From Pedobacter sp. BS3 (GTDB lineage: Bacteria; Bacteroidota; Bacteroidia; Sphingobacteriales; Sphingobacteriaceae): a stretch of 64,000 nucleotides of DNA. Both the position numbers and the translations under genes were made by a program. This document shows positions 1 through 8,323 of this stretch, piece after piece. The notes beneath the pieces are model-generated. The model worked only from the letters and a program-made list of their open reading frames with translations. It ran no database searches and had not been told where the DNA came from. Each line of letters starts with the position of its first letter. The stretch's first letter is position 1. The stretch is taken from the NCBI RefSeq assembly GCF_008274585.1, contig NZ_VTRT01000001.1:558001-622000 (forward strand). Direction: 5' to 3'.

Positions 1-734
1 AGCACATCTACCAGCGCCATGATATACCAGCCCATAGCCCGTGCCCAGAAATTAGGCGAAGCTCCGGTTGTTTTATTGGCCCACTGCTGCGCCTTTGATT
101 CATCCCAGCCGTGGTATAACAAACCCGTTTTTGCATCGCGGGCATGCTTTTCCATGTAAATAAACTGGTTGGCAATGTCGTTAAAAGCATCGGGCTTATT
201 CATCAGGGCAGCATATTCCGTGTAAAAAGGTTCGCCCATGTACAGGCCGTCCAGCCACATCTGGTAGGGATAAATTTTCTTATGCCAGAAACCGCCTTCG
301 TTGGTTCGGGGCTGCTTTTGCAGCTGTTCCCACAACTGATTGGCGGCTTTGAGATATTTTTGTTTGCCGGTAACCTTGTAAAGCAGCAACAAAGTGCGTC
401 CGTTCTTTACATTGTCAATGTTAAAAGCCGTGGGCTTGTAAGTAGCGATATTTCCGTCGTTATCTACAAAATAATCCATGCTTTTCTGGATGTAGTTGAA
501 ATAACGTCCGTCGCCGGTTTTTCGCCATAAGGCGGCGATACCTTCTAAGACCACACCCTGGTCGTACGTCCATTTTTCAGGTTTTGGAGCCACCCCGGCA
601 GTATCTTTCCACAAAGTTTCCATCGCGGTAGCTGCCATTTGCTCTGATAATGGGAGTGTTTGTGTGCTGCCCTGGCTGCATGCTGAGCCTATCAGCACGA
701 ACAGTAAGCCTATATATTGAACGGTCTTATTCAT
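1..734 (-). CDS. Glycoside hydrolase family 105 (unsaturated rhamnogalacturonyl/glucuronyl hydrolase), 3' end cut by window edge
   Basis: The minus-strand frame opens at 734 with a short lipoprotein-like signal (LIGSACSQG, Cys near residue 18) and stays open to base 1. Visible family features are WTYDQGVVLEGIAALW near the N-terminus, DGLYMGEPFYTEY, and HGWDESKAQQWAN followed by SPNFWARAMGWY, all typical of YteR/YesR-like GH105. These enzymes remove the unsaturated uronic acid that pectate or rhamnogalacturonan lyases leave at oligosaccharide ends. Its ATG overlaps the stop of the upstream GH28 gene by one base (TAATG), so the two are probably translationally coupled. About 244 residues are visible of a usual 370-400. 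The lipobox suggests periplasmic or outer-membrane anchoring (inference). Confidence 0.88.
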   Translation of the reverse strand, partial: MNKTVQYIGLLFVLIGSACSQGSTQTLPLSEQMAATAMETLWKDTAGVAPKPEKWTYDQGVVLEGIAALWRKTGDGRYFNYIQKSMDYFVDNDGNIATYKPTAFNIDNVKNGRTLLLLYKVTGKQKYLKAANQLWEQLQKQPRTNEGGFWHKKIYPYQMWLDGLYMGEPFYTEYAALMNKPDAFNDIANQFIYMEKHARDAKTGLLYHGWDESKAQQWANKTTGASPNFWARAMGWYIMALVDV

Positions 735-2416
735 TATTTGCTGATTTTTATGGCTGAAGTTTTAGCACCTTCGGCGATGTTATACACTTTGGCCGCACCT
801 GAAACATCGGTACTGTTCACTTTTATTCCTGCCGATTTTTCGCCCGTAACAGTAAACAGCAGTGCGGTTTTTTCAGGATACGTTAACTGGCTGAACGTGA
901 TATTGCTGCTGTTTTGAAGTGTTATCACCGGGTTGACATCGCCTGAAGCGATATGTACGTTTTTAAAACTGATGCCGTTGGCTTCAATACATTCAATACC
1001 TTTTTTAGCCTGGATGGTCATGTTCTCAAAAGCGATATTTTTAATGTTCATTTCGGGCAGGCCGCGTACAAATACGGCTTTTGATGCACCGTTACAGGCA
1101 ATATCGCGGATATAGAAATTGCGGAACTGCGGCGTGGCTTCGGTAACGGGATAAGTAATTGTTTTCGGGGCTTCGCGTTTTTCGCCGGCCAGCGGAACAG
1201 GGTCTACCGCGGCGTAATACATATCAAACAGGATGGCTTCGCCGGCAATTTCACTCATATTGATACGGTTAATATAAATATCTTCCACTACACCACCGCG
1301 ACCGCGGGTTGTTTTAAAGCGAAGACCGATATCGGTTCCGATAAATGAACAATCATACACGTGGATATTGCGTGCCCCACCAGACATTTCACTGCCGATA
1401 ACAAATCCGCCGTGAGCGTGATAAACCACGTTGTTGCGTACAATCACATTCTCGGTAGGCATGCCGCGTTTGCGTCCGGCCTCGTCGCGACCTGATTTGA
1501 TGCAGATGCCATCATCGCCTACATCAAACGTGCTGTTTTCTATCAGCACATTTTTGCACGATTCCACATCCACGCCGTCGCCGTTTTGAGCGTACCAGGG
1601 ATTTTTGGCGTAAATGTTACGCAGCGTTAAATCTTCGCACATTAACGGATGCAGGCACCAGGCCGGCGAGTTCTGAAAAGTAACGCCCTCCAGAAGTACT
1701 TTTTTACAGTTGGTCAGCACCAGCAGGTTGGGCCGAAGAAAATCTTTGATTTCCGCATAATCGGCCAGTGTTTTCCCAGGCGCAATAACACCAGCATTTT
1801 TTGTTTTCGAACCTTTAAATGCACTTTCTGACGGATACCAGGTCTTTTTATCTTCGCTTACCATACCGCCCGAAGCCACCAGTCTTTTCCATTGCGATTC
1901 TGTAAGCTTATCTTTTTTCACCATACGCCAGGCATCGCCGCCGCCGTCAATAATACCGCTGCCGGTAATGGCAATGTTTTCCAGGTTAGCTCCCGAAATA
2001 GGTGATTGATTCCTAACCGCCGGCTGTCCTTCCCAGTTGCCTTCTACCAGCTTATACTGCGAAAAATCTTTGGTAAACAGTAAAATAGCATCGCGTTGAA
2101 CGTGCAGGTTAACGTTGCTTTTCAGCTCGATAGGGCCGGTTAGCCACAAGCCTTGCGGCACAAGCACAACACCGCCGCCTTTGCTGCTGCAATCGGCAAT
2201 GGCCCGGTTAATGTTTTGGCTGTTCAGAAAAAGGCCGTCGCCTTTGGCGCCGTAGCTTACAATGTTAAAGGTATCTTTTTTAAATACCGGTTCGGCAATA
2301 ACGGGTAACGCCGGTTTATCTTCGGCCCGGGCCGGCAAAAACAGACCGCAGCTTAACAGCGCAGCCGGCAAAAACCATTGTAACAGATATGTTCTAAAGC
2401 AGAAATTTTTCTCCAT
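734..2416 (-). CDS. Glycoside hydrolase family 28 protein (polygalacturonase / rhamnogalacturonan hydrolase type)
   Basis: A right-handed parallel beta-helix pectin hydrolase. The start is placed at the ATG at 2416 because it begins a good signal peptide (MEKNFCFRTYLLQWFLPA...FLPARA); the open frame runs further up but adds a basic, non-signal extension. Family motifs are in order: a GDGVDVES segment (equivalent of NTDGxD), DDGICIKSG with the paired catalytic Asp, HGGFVIGSEMSGG, and RFKTTRGRGG (the RxK motif). It hydrolyses alpha-1,4 galacturonosyl linkages; exact substrate (homogalacturonan or rhamnogalacturonan) cannot be read off. It is followed by GH105 with a one-base overlap, so endo/exo cleavage and trimming are co-expressed. 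560 residues is on the long side for the family, usual for Bacteroidetes members. Confidence 0.9.
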   Translation of the reverse strand: MEKNFCFRTYLLQWFLPAALLSCGLFLPARAEDKPALPVIAEPVFKKDTFNIVSYGAKGDGLFLNSQNINRAIADCSSKGGGVVLVPQGLWLTGPIELKSNVNLHVQRDAILLFTKDFSQYKLVEGNWEGQPAVRNQSPISGANLENIAITGSGIIDGGGDAWRMVKKDKLTESQWKRLVASGGMVSEDKKTWYPSESAFKGSKTKNAGVIAPGKTLADYAEIKDFLRPNLLVLTNCKKVLLEGVTFQNSPAWCLHPLMCEDLTLRNIYAKNPWYAQNGDGVDVESCKNVLIENSTFDVGDDGICIKSGRDEAGRKRGMPTENVIVRNNVVYHAHGGFVIGSEMSGGARNIHVYDCSFIGTDIGLRFKTTRGRGGVVEDIYINRINMSEIAGEAILFDMYYAAVDPVPLAGEKREAPKTITYPVTEATPQFRNFYIRDIACNGASKAVFVRGLPEMNIKNIAFENMTIQAKKGIECIEANGISFKNVHIASGDVNPVITLQNSSNITFSQLTYPEKTALLFTVTGEKSAGIKVNSTDVSGAAKVYNIAEGAKTSAIKISK

Positions 2417-2794
2417 AACGAATAATCGATTGTTGGTTAATCGGGATAGTTTATAACAATTGTACAATCTTTAAATGTAATATGGGGAGTGTAAGCGGGT
2501 AAAAATTTACGCAAACGTTGCCGGGAACGTATCCGGAAAAATTCCGGCGCAAAATCGGAAGCTAAAAAAGGGAAATTACCGGCCGGATATTATTTTTTGA
2601 AAAGCAGTTGCAGAGGTGCATCGGTTCTGATAGTCCCGTCATCCGCTGTAGCCCTCATTGCAATCGGGGCTGCCGCTTCTGCCGGGTTTAGTTTTGTTAA
2701 AACAGTGCTGCTATGTTTAATAAACCCCGTAGGTATTGCATAACGCAGACAGCGTTTCGAACGCTGTCTGCGTTATGCTGGAGATTTATAATAG
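2417..2794. other. Intergenic region upstream of the GH28 gene
   Basis: No gene seen. It should hold the promoter of the GH28-GH105 pair. A TACATTTA box (minus strand, 2479-2472) resembles the -7 element TAnnTTTG but no good -33 partner is visible. Around 2510-2521 there is a small palindrome GCAAACGTTGC that could be half of a LacI-type operator; this is a guess. The distal end carries the terminator listed separately. Confidence 0.4.
2738..2778 (-). terminator. Long perfect hairpin downstream of the EEP-fold gene
   Basis: The arms at 2738-2756 and 2760-2778 are perfectly complementary over 19 bases (GCATAACGCAGACAGCG... with its reverse complement) around a 3-base loop. It lies 17 bases past the stop of the gene ending at 2795. 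There is no clear U-run on the minus strand, so it may act as an mRNA 3' end stabiliser or a weak terminator. Confidence 0.6.
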
Positions 2795-3928
2795 CTACTT
2801 CAATTCCAAGTCGCTTCTTACCGCATAGTGGTCAGAGAGCTTTTTACCGATAACCCGGTAATTCCTGATTGAAAACTGCGGCGATGCGAGGATATAGTCA
2901 ATCTGGAAGTTAGGGAAATCGCCATTATAGGTAATGCCAAAACCGCTGCCTTTTTCCTGGAAAGCGTTCTGCATGCCGTCTTCCATATAATTTACGGCAT
3001 ACGAAACAGGGGTATCGTTAAAATCACCGCAAACCATTTTGGGAGCGTTCCATCCCGATGCGTGTTCCTTTAGAATGTGCACCTGCTCGCTTCGTTTAAT
3101 AAACGCCTGCTTCAGCCGGCTGCCTATACGTTTTGACGATTTTACATTGGTGTTTATCTGCTTCACCTCGTTTAGATACTGGTAATCTTCCGGCTGAAAG
3201 TTAATGGATTGCAGATGCACACAATAAACGCGTACCAGTTTCTTTTTATACTTTACGTCGGCAAAAATAGCTTCGTTGCCCGAGCCGGTATTCGGGAAAG
3301 CGATATGTCCCTGGTTTATGATAGGATACCGGGATAAGATAGCCAGGCCCGTTTGCTCAAAATCATTACCATTGCTCGATTCAAAGTACAGGTAAGGCAG
3401 GCCGGTAGCTTCTTTCAATATCTTTTTAAAGTTGTAAACGCCTTTCTGCCGTGTAAAAAACTCCTGGATGCAGAGGATATCCGGTTTTTCATTGGCAATC
3501 AGGTCCAGCATTTGCTGCTTGGTAGCGGTATCGCGTTTAGCGTCAAACTTCTGGAAATAATGCACATTGTAGGTAAGCACCCGTATCATATTTTCGGATG
3601 ATTTGGGAGCGTTGTTTCCTGTCTGGCTTCTGAAGCCAATGGTTTTGGTAATGTACGACCATCCAACCAATACACACAGTGCCGATATCAATGCGAATTT
3701 TGGTTTGCTGATAAGCCAGTAGAGTACAAAAAATACGTTGGCAAATAATAAAAAAGGATAAGCAAGCCCGAAAAAAGAAACCGGCCAGAATGTTTTGGGG
3801 TTAATTACCGGGGCCATATAAGCAAGCAGCAGCATGCCGGCTATCAATATATTGACGACCAGAACCGCTTTGGTAAAAAAGCCTGTTTTTTTGCCTTTTC
3901 TTTTAGGATTGGCTTTTCTTGCTGGCAT
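2795..3928 (-). CDS. Membrane-anchored endonuclease/exonuclease/phosphatase (EEP) family protein
   Basis: Residues about 20-95 contain three hydrophobic segments (ILIAGMLLLAYMAPV, FGLAYPFLLFANVFFVLYWLI, FALISALCVLVGW). From about residue 110 an EEP (DNase I-like) domain follows: VLTYNVHYF, DILCIQEFF (metal-binding Glu), GDFNDTPVS (GDFN motif), and a C-terminal SDHYAVRSDL (catalytic His). Such proteins hydrolyse phosphodiester or phosphoester bonds; the substrate (nucleic acid, sphingolipid or phosphoinositide) is not predictable. The start overlaps the end of the rhomboid gene 3903-4775 by 26 bases, so the mutL-rhomboid-rhomboid-EEP genes probably form one unit. The N-terminus is very basic (PARKANPKRKGKK). 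Confidence 0.85.
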   Translation of the reverse strand: MPARKANPKRKGKKTGFFTKAVLVVNILIAGMLLLAYMAPVINPKTFWPVSFFGLAYPFLLFANVFFVLYWLISKPKFALISALCVLVGWSYITKTIGFRSQTGNNAPKSSENMIRVLTYNVHYFQKFDAKRDTATKQQMLDLIANEKPDILCIQEFFTRQKGVYNFKKILKEATGLPYLYFESSNGNDFEQTGLAILSRYPIINQGHIAFPNTGSGNEAIFADVKYKKKLVRVYCVHLQSINFQPEDYQYLNEVKQINTNVKSSKRIGSRLKQAFIKRSEQVHILKEHASGWNAPKMVCGDFNDTPVSYAVNYMEDGMQNAFQEKGSGFGITYNGDFPNFQIDYILASPQFSIRNYRVIGKKLSDHYAVRSDLELK

Positions 3929-4775
3929 TAAATAATTGCTCCTTTTCTTTTTTGCTCAGGCTATCGTATCCCGACTGGGATATCTTGTCTAATAACCTGT
4001 CTATCAGTTCCTGGTCGGGTATATCTTTATCGGTTTTAGGTGTATCCCGTTTAACGGGATGATTTTTTACAACCCTGAGCCTGGGTTTTTTCTCAAATAA
4101 TTTACTCCAATCATTACCTTTTTGAAGCTGTTTAATAAATACGAAACCCAATATTGCGCCACCCAGATGGGCGAAACTTCCGCCAGGATTATCCAGTATA
4201 CCGATAATATCTAAAACGATGTACACAATAGCCAGCCATTTTAAACGCACCGGGCCAATAAGCAGCAACATGATCGTATAATCGGGCAGCAGCGTGGCAG
4301 TAGCTACCACAATGGCCATCACACTGGCCGATGCTCCGATAAGCGGCGGCGACAGCGTGATATTATCGCTAAAAGCGGGTAACAGGTTAAAAGCTGCTAT
4401 AAACAGCAGCGCTCCGGCCAGTCCTCCCGCAAGATATGTGAAGGTAAATTGCCGGCGGTTTAAAAAATCTTCAAAAATGCGGCCCATCCAGAACAGCCAG
4501 AGCATATTCCACAGGATATGGAAAAATTCGGCATGAGCAAACATATAGGTAAAAGGCGTCCAGAATTTATACAGCAGGTTAGGCAGGTATGGCGGCATAG
4601 AAACGTGAAGAACAATCCAGCTGGCTAATCCCCACTCTGCCCGGAATATAAACTCAAGAACCTGTATCAGCTTGATTACCAGGAAAAACAGGACGTTTAT
4701 CCCGATGAATAAGTTTAACCTGCTGCCCGAGCGAAAGACCTTGTATTTTATTTCGTTAAAAACCGTATTGCTCAT
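3903..4775 (-). CDS. Rhomboid family intramembrane serine protease (second of pair)
   Basis: A polytopic membrane protein of 290 residues. The catalytic dyad is visible as Ser149 in GASAS and His203 in FAHLGGAILGF; HILWNMLWLFWMGRIFE near residues 86-103 is the conserved rhomboid TM2 segment. A hydrophilic, charged tail of about 70 residues (from about 215) ends in a lysine-rich helix. Rhomboids cleave transmembrane substrates in the lipid bilayer; the target is unknown. The start overlaps the stop of the upstream rhomboid gene by four bases, implying coupled translation and perhaps functional pairing. The GASAS version of the GxSx motif differs from the GASG of its neighbour. Confidence 0.9.
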   Translation of the reverse strand: MSNTVFNEIKYKVFRSGSRLNLFIGINVLFFLVIKLIQVLEFIFRAEWGLASWIVLHVSMPPYLPNLLYKFWTPFTYMFAHAEFFHILWNMLWLFWMGRIFEDFLNRRQFTFTYLAGGLAGALLFIAAFNLLPAFSDNITLSPPLIGASASVMAIVVATATLLPDYTIMLLLIGPVRLKWLAIVYIVLDIIGILDNPGGSFAHLGGAILGFVFIKQLQKGNDWSKLFEKKPRLRVVKNHPVKRDTPKTDKDIPDQELIDRLLDKISQSGYDSLSKKEKEQLFNASKKSQS

Positions 4776-5479
4776 AAAAACCTGTCGTGACGTTTATAGC
4801 CCCATGCTTTGATCAATATAAATCCAAACAATGCACCTCCTAAATGCGCAAAATGTGCAACGGAATCTCCTGCATACTGCTTGATACCCAGATATAATTC
4901 CAGTAGAATATACAACGGAATAAAATACTTTGCTTTTATGGGTACCGGAAAAAATATTAAAAATAACTCCGTTTCCGGAAACAGCATTCCAAAGGCAATA
5001 AGTATGCCGAATATGGCTCCCGAAGCGCCAACCATCGGGCTTCGGTAGATTTCCTGGAGCTTTTCAAATTGTGCTTGTGTGATGCTGCCGGATATCTGGC
5101 CGCCTACATGTACGCTGCCAACTATACCGTAAACTTCTATTGCCTGTACCAGAAATTGTAGTGCCAGTGCGCCAAATCCGGTCAGCAGGTAGAAATTGAG
5201 AAAACGTTTGGGGCCCATTACATATTCCAGCGAAGAGCCAAACATGAACAGGGCAAACATATTGAGAAAAATGTGCCCGATGCTGCCATGCATAAACATA
5301 TAGGTCACTATCTGCCAGATACGGAAAAAGGGTGAATCAGGGTAAAAAACGCCAAACCACTGTATCAGGGGCTGATTGTTGAAAACAAGGGTAGCAATAA
5401 AAAAGATGATGTTAATGATAATCAGGTTTTTTACTACGGTAGGAATATTGGCAAATGGTGACGTTTTGAATGAGTTCAT
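4772..5479 (-). CDS. Rhomboid family intramembrane serine protease (first of pair)
   Basis: A six-TM rhomboid core of 235 residues with Ser153 in GASGAIFG and His212 in FAHLGGALFGF as the dyad, and HIFLNMFALFMFGSSLE as the TM2 motif. A loop insert of about 30 residues (near 120-147) precedes the active Ser. It lies 20 bases downstream of mutL and overlaps the next rhomboid gene by 4 bases. Two different rhomboids in tandem behind mutL is an arrangement I associate with Bacteroidetes (from memory). The substrate is unknown. Confidence 0.92.
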   Translation of the reverse strand: MNSFKTSPFANIPTVVKNLIIINIIFFIATLVFNNQPLIQWFGVFYPDSPFFRIWQIVTYMFMHGSIGHIFLNMFALFMFGSSLEYVMGPKRFLNFYLLTGFGALALQFLVQAIEVYGIVGSVHVGGQISGSITQAQFEKLQEIYRSPMVGASGAIFGILIAFGMLFPETELFLIFFPVPIKAKYFIPLYILLELYLGIKQYAGDSVAHFAHLGGALFGFILIKAWGYKRHDRFL

Positions 5480-5499
5480 GTAACTAATTTTCTCTGGTT

Positions 5500-7356
5500 C
5501 TATTTTTCAAATTTTTGCAAAAGCTCTTCTATGGTAAACGTTAAAATAACAGGTTTTCCCTGTAGCGATACATTGGGCATGGCACAAGCGAAAAGCTCAT
5601 CGATAAGCAAAGTTCGTTCTTCGGCAACGAGCGGAGTACCGGCTTTAATGGCGGCGTTTTTTGCTAAGGTACGGGCCAGGTTATCGCGTTTATCCAGCTT
5701 TAATATCGCGTGATTATTTTTAAATCCTTCTATCAGGTGCTCCAATACTTCCGATTCGCTCAGATTTGAGCCGATATCGGCAGGAATACCTTCTACTACA
5801 ACGGTATTACGTCCAAATTCGCGTATCTGGAAACCGAGCGCCTGTATATCGGGCAAGAGGTCTTTTAACAGCTCAAAATCGGCAGCGTTTAACGACACGG
5901 TTTGCGGAAACAAGCTTTGCTGACTGGCTCCCTGGCGGCTTTGCAATTGCTGCGAAAACCGCTCGTACAGGATGCGCTCATGTGCAGCCTGCTGGTCTAT
6001 CAGCATAAAACCCGATTTTATCTGCGTAATTAAAAAGCGGTTATGCAGCTGGAAAATCTGTTTTTCGGCCGGCTTTTGTACATCGGCCTGCTGCACAGCC
6101 TCGTTGCCGGGCAAATCCATTTGTTGCTGCTGGGGTTCGTTAGTGTCTGAACGCACAATATCGTATAGCGATCCCCAATTCTTTGCAGTCGCCGGTCGTT
6201 CGTACATTTTGGGAAGGGATTCCCGGCCAGAACGTGTTTCCTCGGTTTTAAACGGGTTAAAATCCGGGTTAAACGCTACTTTGGGCTGTACAATTTCTTC
6301 CATCGGTTTCTGGCTTATCAGGTGATTGAAGCCGGTTTCCTGGTCAAAATCAAGCGTTGGTGTAATGTTGTATCGCCCCAGCGAACGTTTTACCGCCGAC
6401 CGTATAATGGCGTATATTGATTTTTCATCCTGGTACTTAATCTCGGTTTTGGTTGGATGTACGTTGATGTCGATTTTGGCGGGGTCAATATCTATAAACA
6501 ATACATAAAGCGGGTAGCTGTCATCGGGCAGAATTTCGCTGTATGCTGTTATTACGGCATGGTTAAGGTAGGGGTCCTTAATAAAGCGGTTGTTTACAAA
6601 GAAGAACTGTTCGCCGCGGGTTTTCTTGGCAAATTCGGGCTTGCCTACAAAACCGCTAAGCCGGATAATGGTCGTATCTTCTTCTACGGGAACAAGCCTT
6701 TGGTTGTAATTATTTCCAAACAGGTGTACAATGCGTTGTTTGAGTCCCCCCGAAGGCAGGTGATACAATTCGTTACCATCGTGATGCAGGCTAAAAAATA
6801 TACCGGGATTTGCCAACGCTGTCCGCTGAAATTCATCTACAATATGACGCATCTCTACCGGGTTCCCTTTTAAGAAATTCCTACGGGCAGGTGTATTGTA
6901 AAACAGGTTTTTGATGCTGATACTGGTTCCGGCAGGTGCGGCAACGGCTTCCTGGCTAATTACTTCGGAACCTTCAATGCATATACAGTTTCCCAGCTCA
7001 TCCTCATGCCTGCGGGTTTTAAGCTCCACCTGTGCTATGGCGGCTATAGATGCCATGGCTTCGCCCCTGAAACCCATCGTACGTATGGCAAAAAGGTCTT
7101 CGGCTTTACGGATTTTTGATGTGGCGTGTCGCTCAAAGCACATGCGGGCATCGGTAACGCTCATGCCGCAGCCGTTATCAATTACCTGGATTAACGATTT
7201 CCCGGCATCTTTAACGATAAGCTGTATCTTATCGGCTCCGGCGTCTATTGCATTCTCTATGAGCTCTTTCACTGCCGAGGCGGGGCGTTGTATAACCTCG
7301 CCTGCAGCAATCTGATTCGCAACAGCGTCTGGGAGTAATTGTATAATGTCTGGCAT
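5500..7356 (-). CDS. mutL: DNA mismatch repair protein MutL
   Basis: The GHL-type ATPase N-terminus is clear: IAAGEVIQRPASAVKELIENAIDAG (with Glu34 and Asn35 placed as in the family), DNGCGM, and FRGEA near residue 97. The C-terminal dimerisation domain begins near residue 430 (IFQLHNRFLITQ). MutL links MutS mismatch recognition to downstream strand removal. The endonuclease signatures of Bacillus-type MutL appear eroded: the DQHA(X)2E(X)4E region reads DQQAAHERILYE, and the C-terminal CPHGRP motif is replaced by VSLQGKP. This suggests a non-nicking MutL (inference). 618 residues is a normal length. A near-consensus -7 box lies immediately upstream. Confidence 0.97.
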   Translation of the reverse strand: MPDIIQLLPDAVANQIAAGEVIQRPASAVKELIENAIDAGADKIQLIVKDAGKSLIQVIDNGCGMSVTDARMCFERHATSKIRKAEDLFAIRTMGFRGEAMASIAAIAQVELKTRRHEDELGNCICIEGSEVISQEAVAAPAGTSISIKNLFYNTPARRNFLKGNPVEMRHIVDEFQRTALANPGIFFSLHHDGNELYHLPSGGLKQRIVHLFGNNYNQRLVPVEEDTTIIRLSGFVGKPEFAKKTRGEQFFFVNNRFIKDPYLNHAVITAYSEILPDDSYPLYVLFIDIDPAKIDINVHPTKTEIKYQDEKSIYAIIRSAVKRSLGRYNITPTLDFDQETGFNHLISQKPMEEIVQPKVAFNPDFNPFKTEETRSGRESLPKMYERPATAKNWGSLYDIVRSDTNEPQQQQMDLPGNEAVQQADVQKPAEKQIFQLHNRFLITQIKSGFMLIDQQAAHERILYERFSQQLQSRQGASQQSLFPQTVSLNAADFELLKDLLPDIQALGFQIREFGRNTVVVEGIPADIGSNLSESEVLEHLIEGFKNNHAILKLDKRDNLARTLAKNAAIKAGTPLVAEERTLLIDELFACAMPNVSLQGKPVILTFTIEELLQKFEK

Positions 7357-7363
7357 AGCTAAG

Positions 7364-7371
7364 CAAAATTA
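7364..7371 (-). promoter_or_regulatory. -7 box of the mutL promoter
   Basis: TAATTTTG on the minus strand matches the Bacteroidetes TAnnTTTG element exactly. It ends 8 bases before the mutL ATG, so the transcript would have almost no 5' leader. No good TTTG was found 19 bases further up. Confidence 0.5.
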
Positions 7372-7553
7372 GCTAAAATTTACCATTAAGCTCTTTTTTG
7401 AAAAATATGTAATTTTTGTAAAACTTATAAAAGACAGATTTATTTTTTGAAAATTTTATTTGGATATAGGAATGTTTAATATGAAAAAAATAACAAAAGT
7501 GCTTTTTGAATTAACAGTGTTAAAATTAAGTAAAGCCAATTTAAAGTCAGGGA

Positions 7554-7584
7554 TTTGCAAAATTCAAATAACTCTTATACCTTG
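7554..7584 (+). promoter_or_regulatory. Promoter of the structured RNA
   Basis: TTTG at 7554-7557 is followed after 20 bases by TACCTTG at 7578-7584 (one base short of TAnnTTTG). It is the only promoter-like pair in the AT-rich stretch and would start a transcript at about 7590, just before the first hairpin. Confidence 0.45.
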
Positions 7585-7589
7585 AATAA

Positions 7590-7780
7590 AATTTCACCAC
7601 CAAAACCAAAACGCAACTTTTAGGAAAGGGAAAGTTGCAGAACACCAAAGCCTTACTCTGTGTAAGGAGAGCGGTGTAGCCGAAGACCGGCAAAACAAAA
7701 AAATATTTAGCAGCTATGGCTGCACGATGGGACTATTCAAACTAACCTTACTGCCCGGTACGCCGGGCAGTTGTTTTTTA
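7590..7780 (+). ncRNA. Candidate structured small RNA with its own terminator
   Basis: About 190 bases without a plausible reading frame but with five consecutive stems. (1) GCAACTTT 7613-7620 with AAAGTTGC 7631-7638. (2) ACACC 7642-7646 with GGTGT 7673-7677, enclosing CCTTAC 7651-7656 with GTAAGG 7662-7667 and a purine-rich internal loop (AAAG / AGAGC). (3) GCCG 7679-7682 with CGGC 7688-7691. (4) GCAGC 7710-7714 with GCTGC 7719-7723. (5) A perfect terminator 7750-7771 with a U-run. A promoter-like pair precedes it. The next plus-strand gene is over 3 kb away and the stretch ends in a terminator, so it looks like a free RNA rather than a riboswitch. I cannot assign a family; known Bacteroidetes RNAs such as 6S or Flavo-1 are not excluded. 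Confidence 0.6.
7750..7780 (+). terminator. Intrinsic terminator of the structured RNA
   Basis: ACTGCCCGG (7750-7758) and CCGGGCAGT (7763-7771) pair perfectly over 9 bases around a TACG loop and run into TTGTTTTTTA. This is one of the strongest intrinsic terminators in the window, on the plus strand. Confidence 0.85.
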
Positions 7781-7872
7781 TAGCGGGTTGGGGACCAGCC
7801 GGTTGCATTAAAATCAAAAAATGTAATAATTCACTGTATTATTGTAAGTAAACAACGAAGGGAATAGCTTAT

Positions 7873-8223
7873 TTATATTGTTTCCAGTTGATTGTACGCT
7901 GATTTGATAGTGGCATTTTCATCTACTGTATTTTTGAGTTCTATAACCACTAATGGCAAACCGTTGATAAACAAAATCAAATCAGGTCGCTTGTTTTTGG
8001 TTGCCTTCTATATATTTTTTTCGCCTGGTATCTTGTGAAAGGGCAGGATTGAGTTTGTCAATAGTATCATGTAAACGAGTGGTCAGCACCACTTCATTGT
8101 ACGGCCTTCAGGGTGGTTGCCATCAGGAGATATATTTAGTCCGTTCAGGTATTCATATCCTAAACTTTTTAAATAATCCAAGGCGATTTCTTCTATTTCG
8201 TTTTCGGTGATGCTGTTTCTCAT
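7873..8223 (-). pseudogene. Remnant of a type I restriction endonuclease HsdR N-terminus
   Basis: Three short stretches in three reading frames still read as HsdR. From the ATG at 8223: ITENEIEEIALDYLKSLGYEY...SPDGNHPE; after a frameshift near 8095: EVVLTTRLHDTIDKLNPALSQDT; after a further shift and an internal deletion near 7995: [22 protein letters not shown], which is the nuclease-domain motif containing the catalytic Glu and Lys, ending at a stop at 7873. All later parts of the roughly 1000-residue protein (helicase) are gone. It is certainly non-functional as a restriction enzyme and sits beside tRNA-Arg with another broken gene. Confidence 0.8.
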
Positions 8224-8323
8224 TTTTGTTGTTTAGTCACATTACAATTATATAAAAAAAATTGATATTCAGTGTCTTATGTGAGTTTGGCAGCCTTCAG
8301 TCACATAACCATCACATAAGATT

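Noticed and set aside
7660-7700. GGAGAG and GCCGAAG...GGCAA look like parts of a glycine riboswitch
   Set aside because: No second aptamer, no complementary CUCUC closing strand and no downstream gene on the plus strand; the stretch ends in a terminator.
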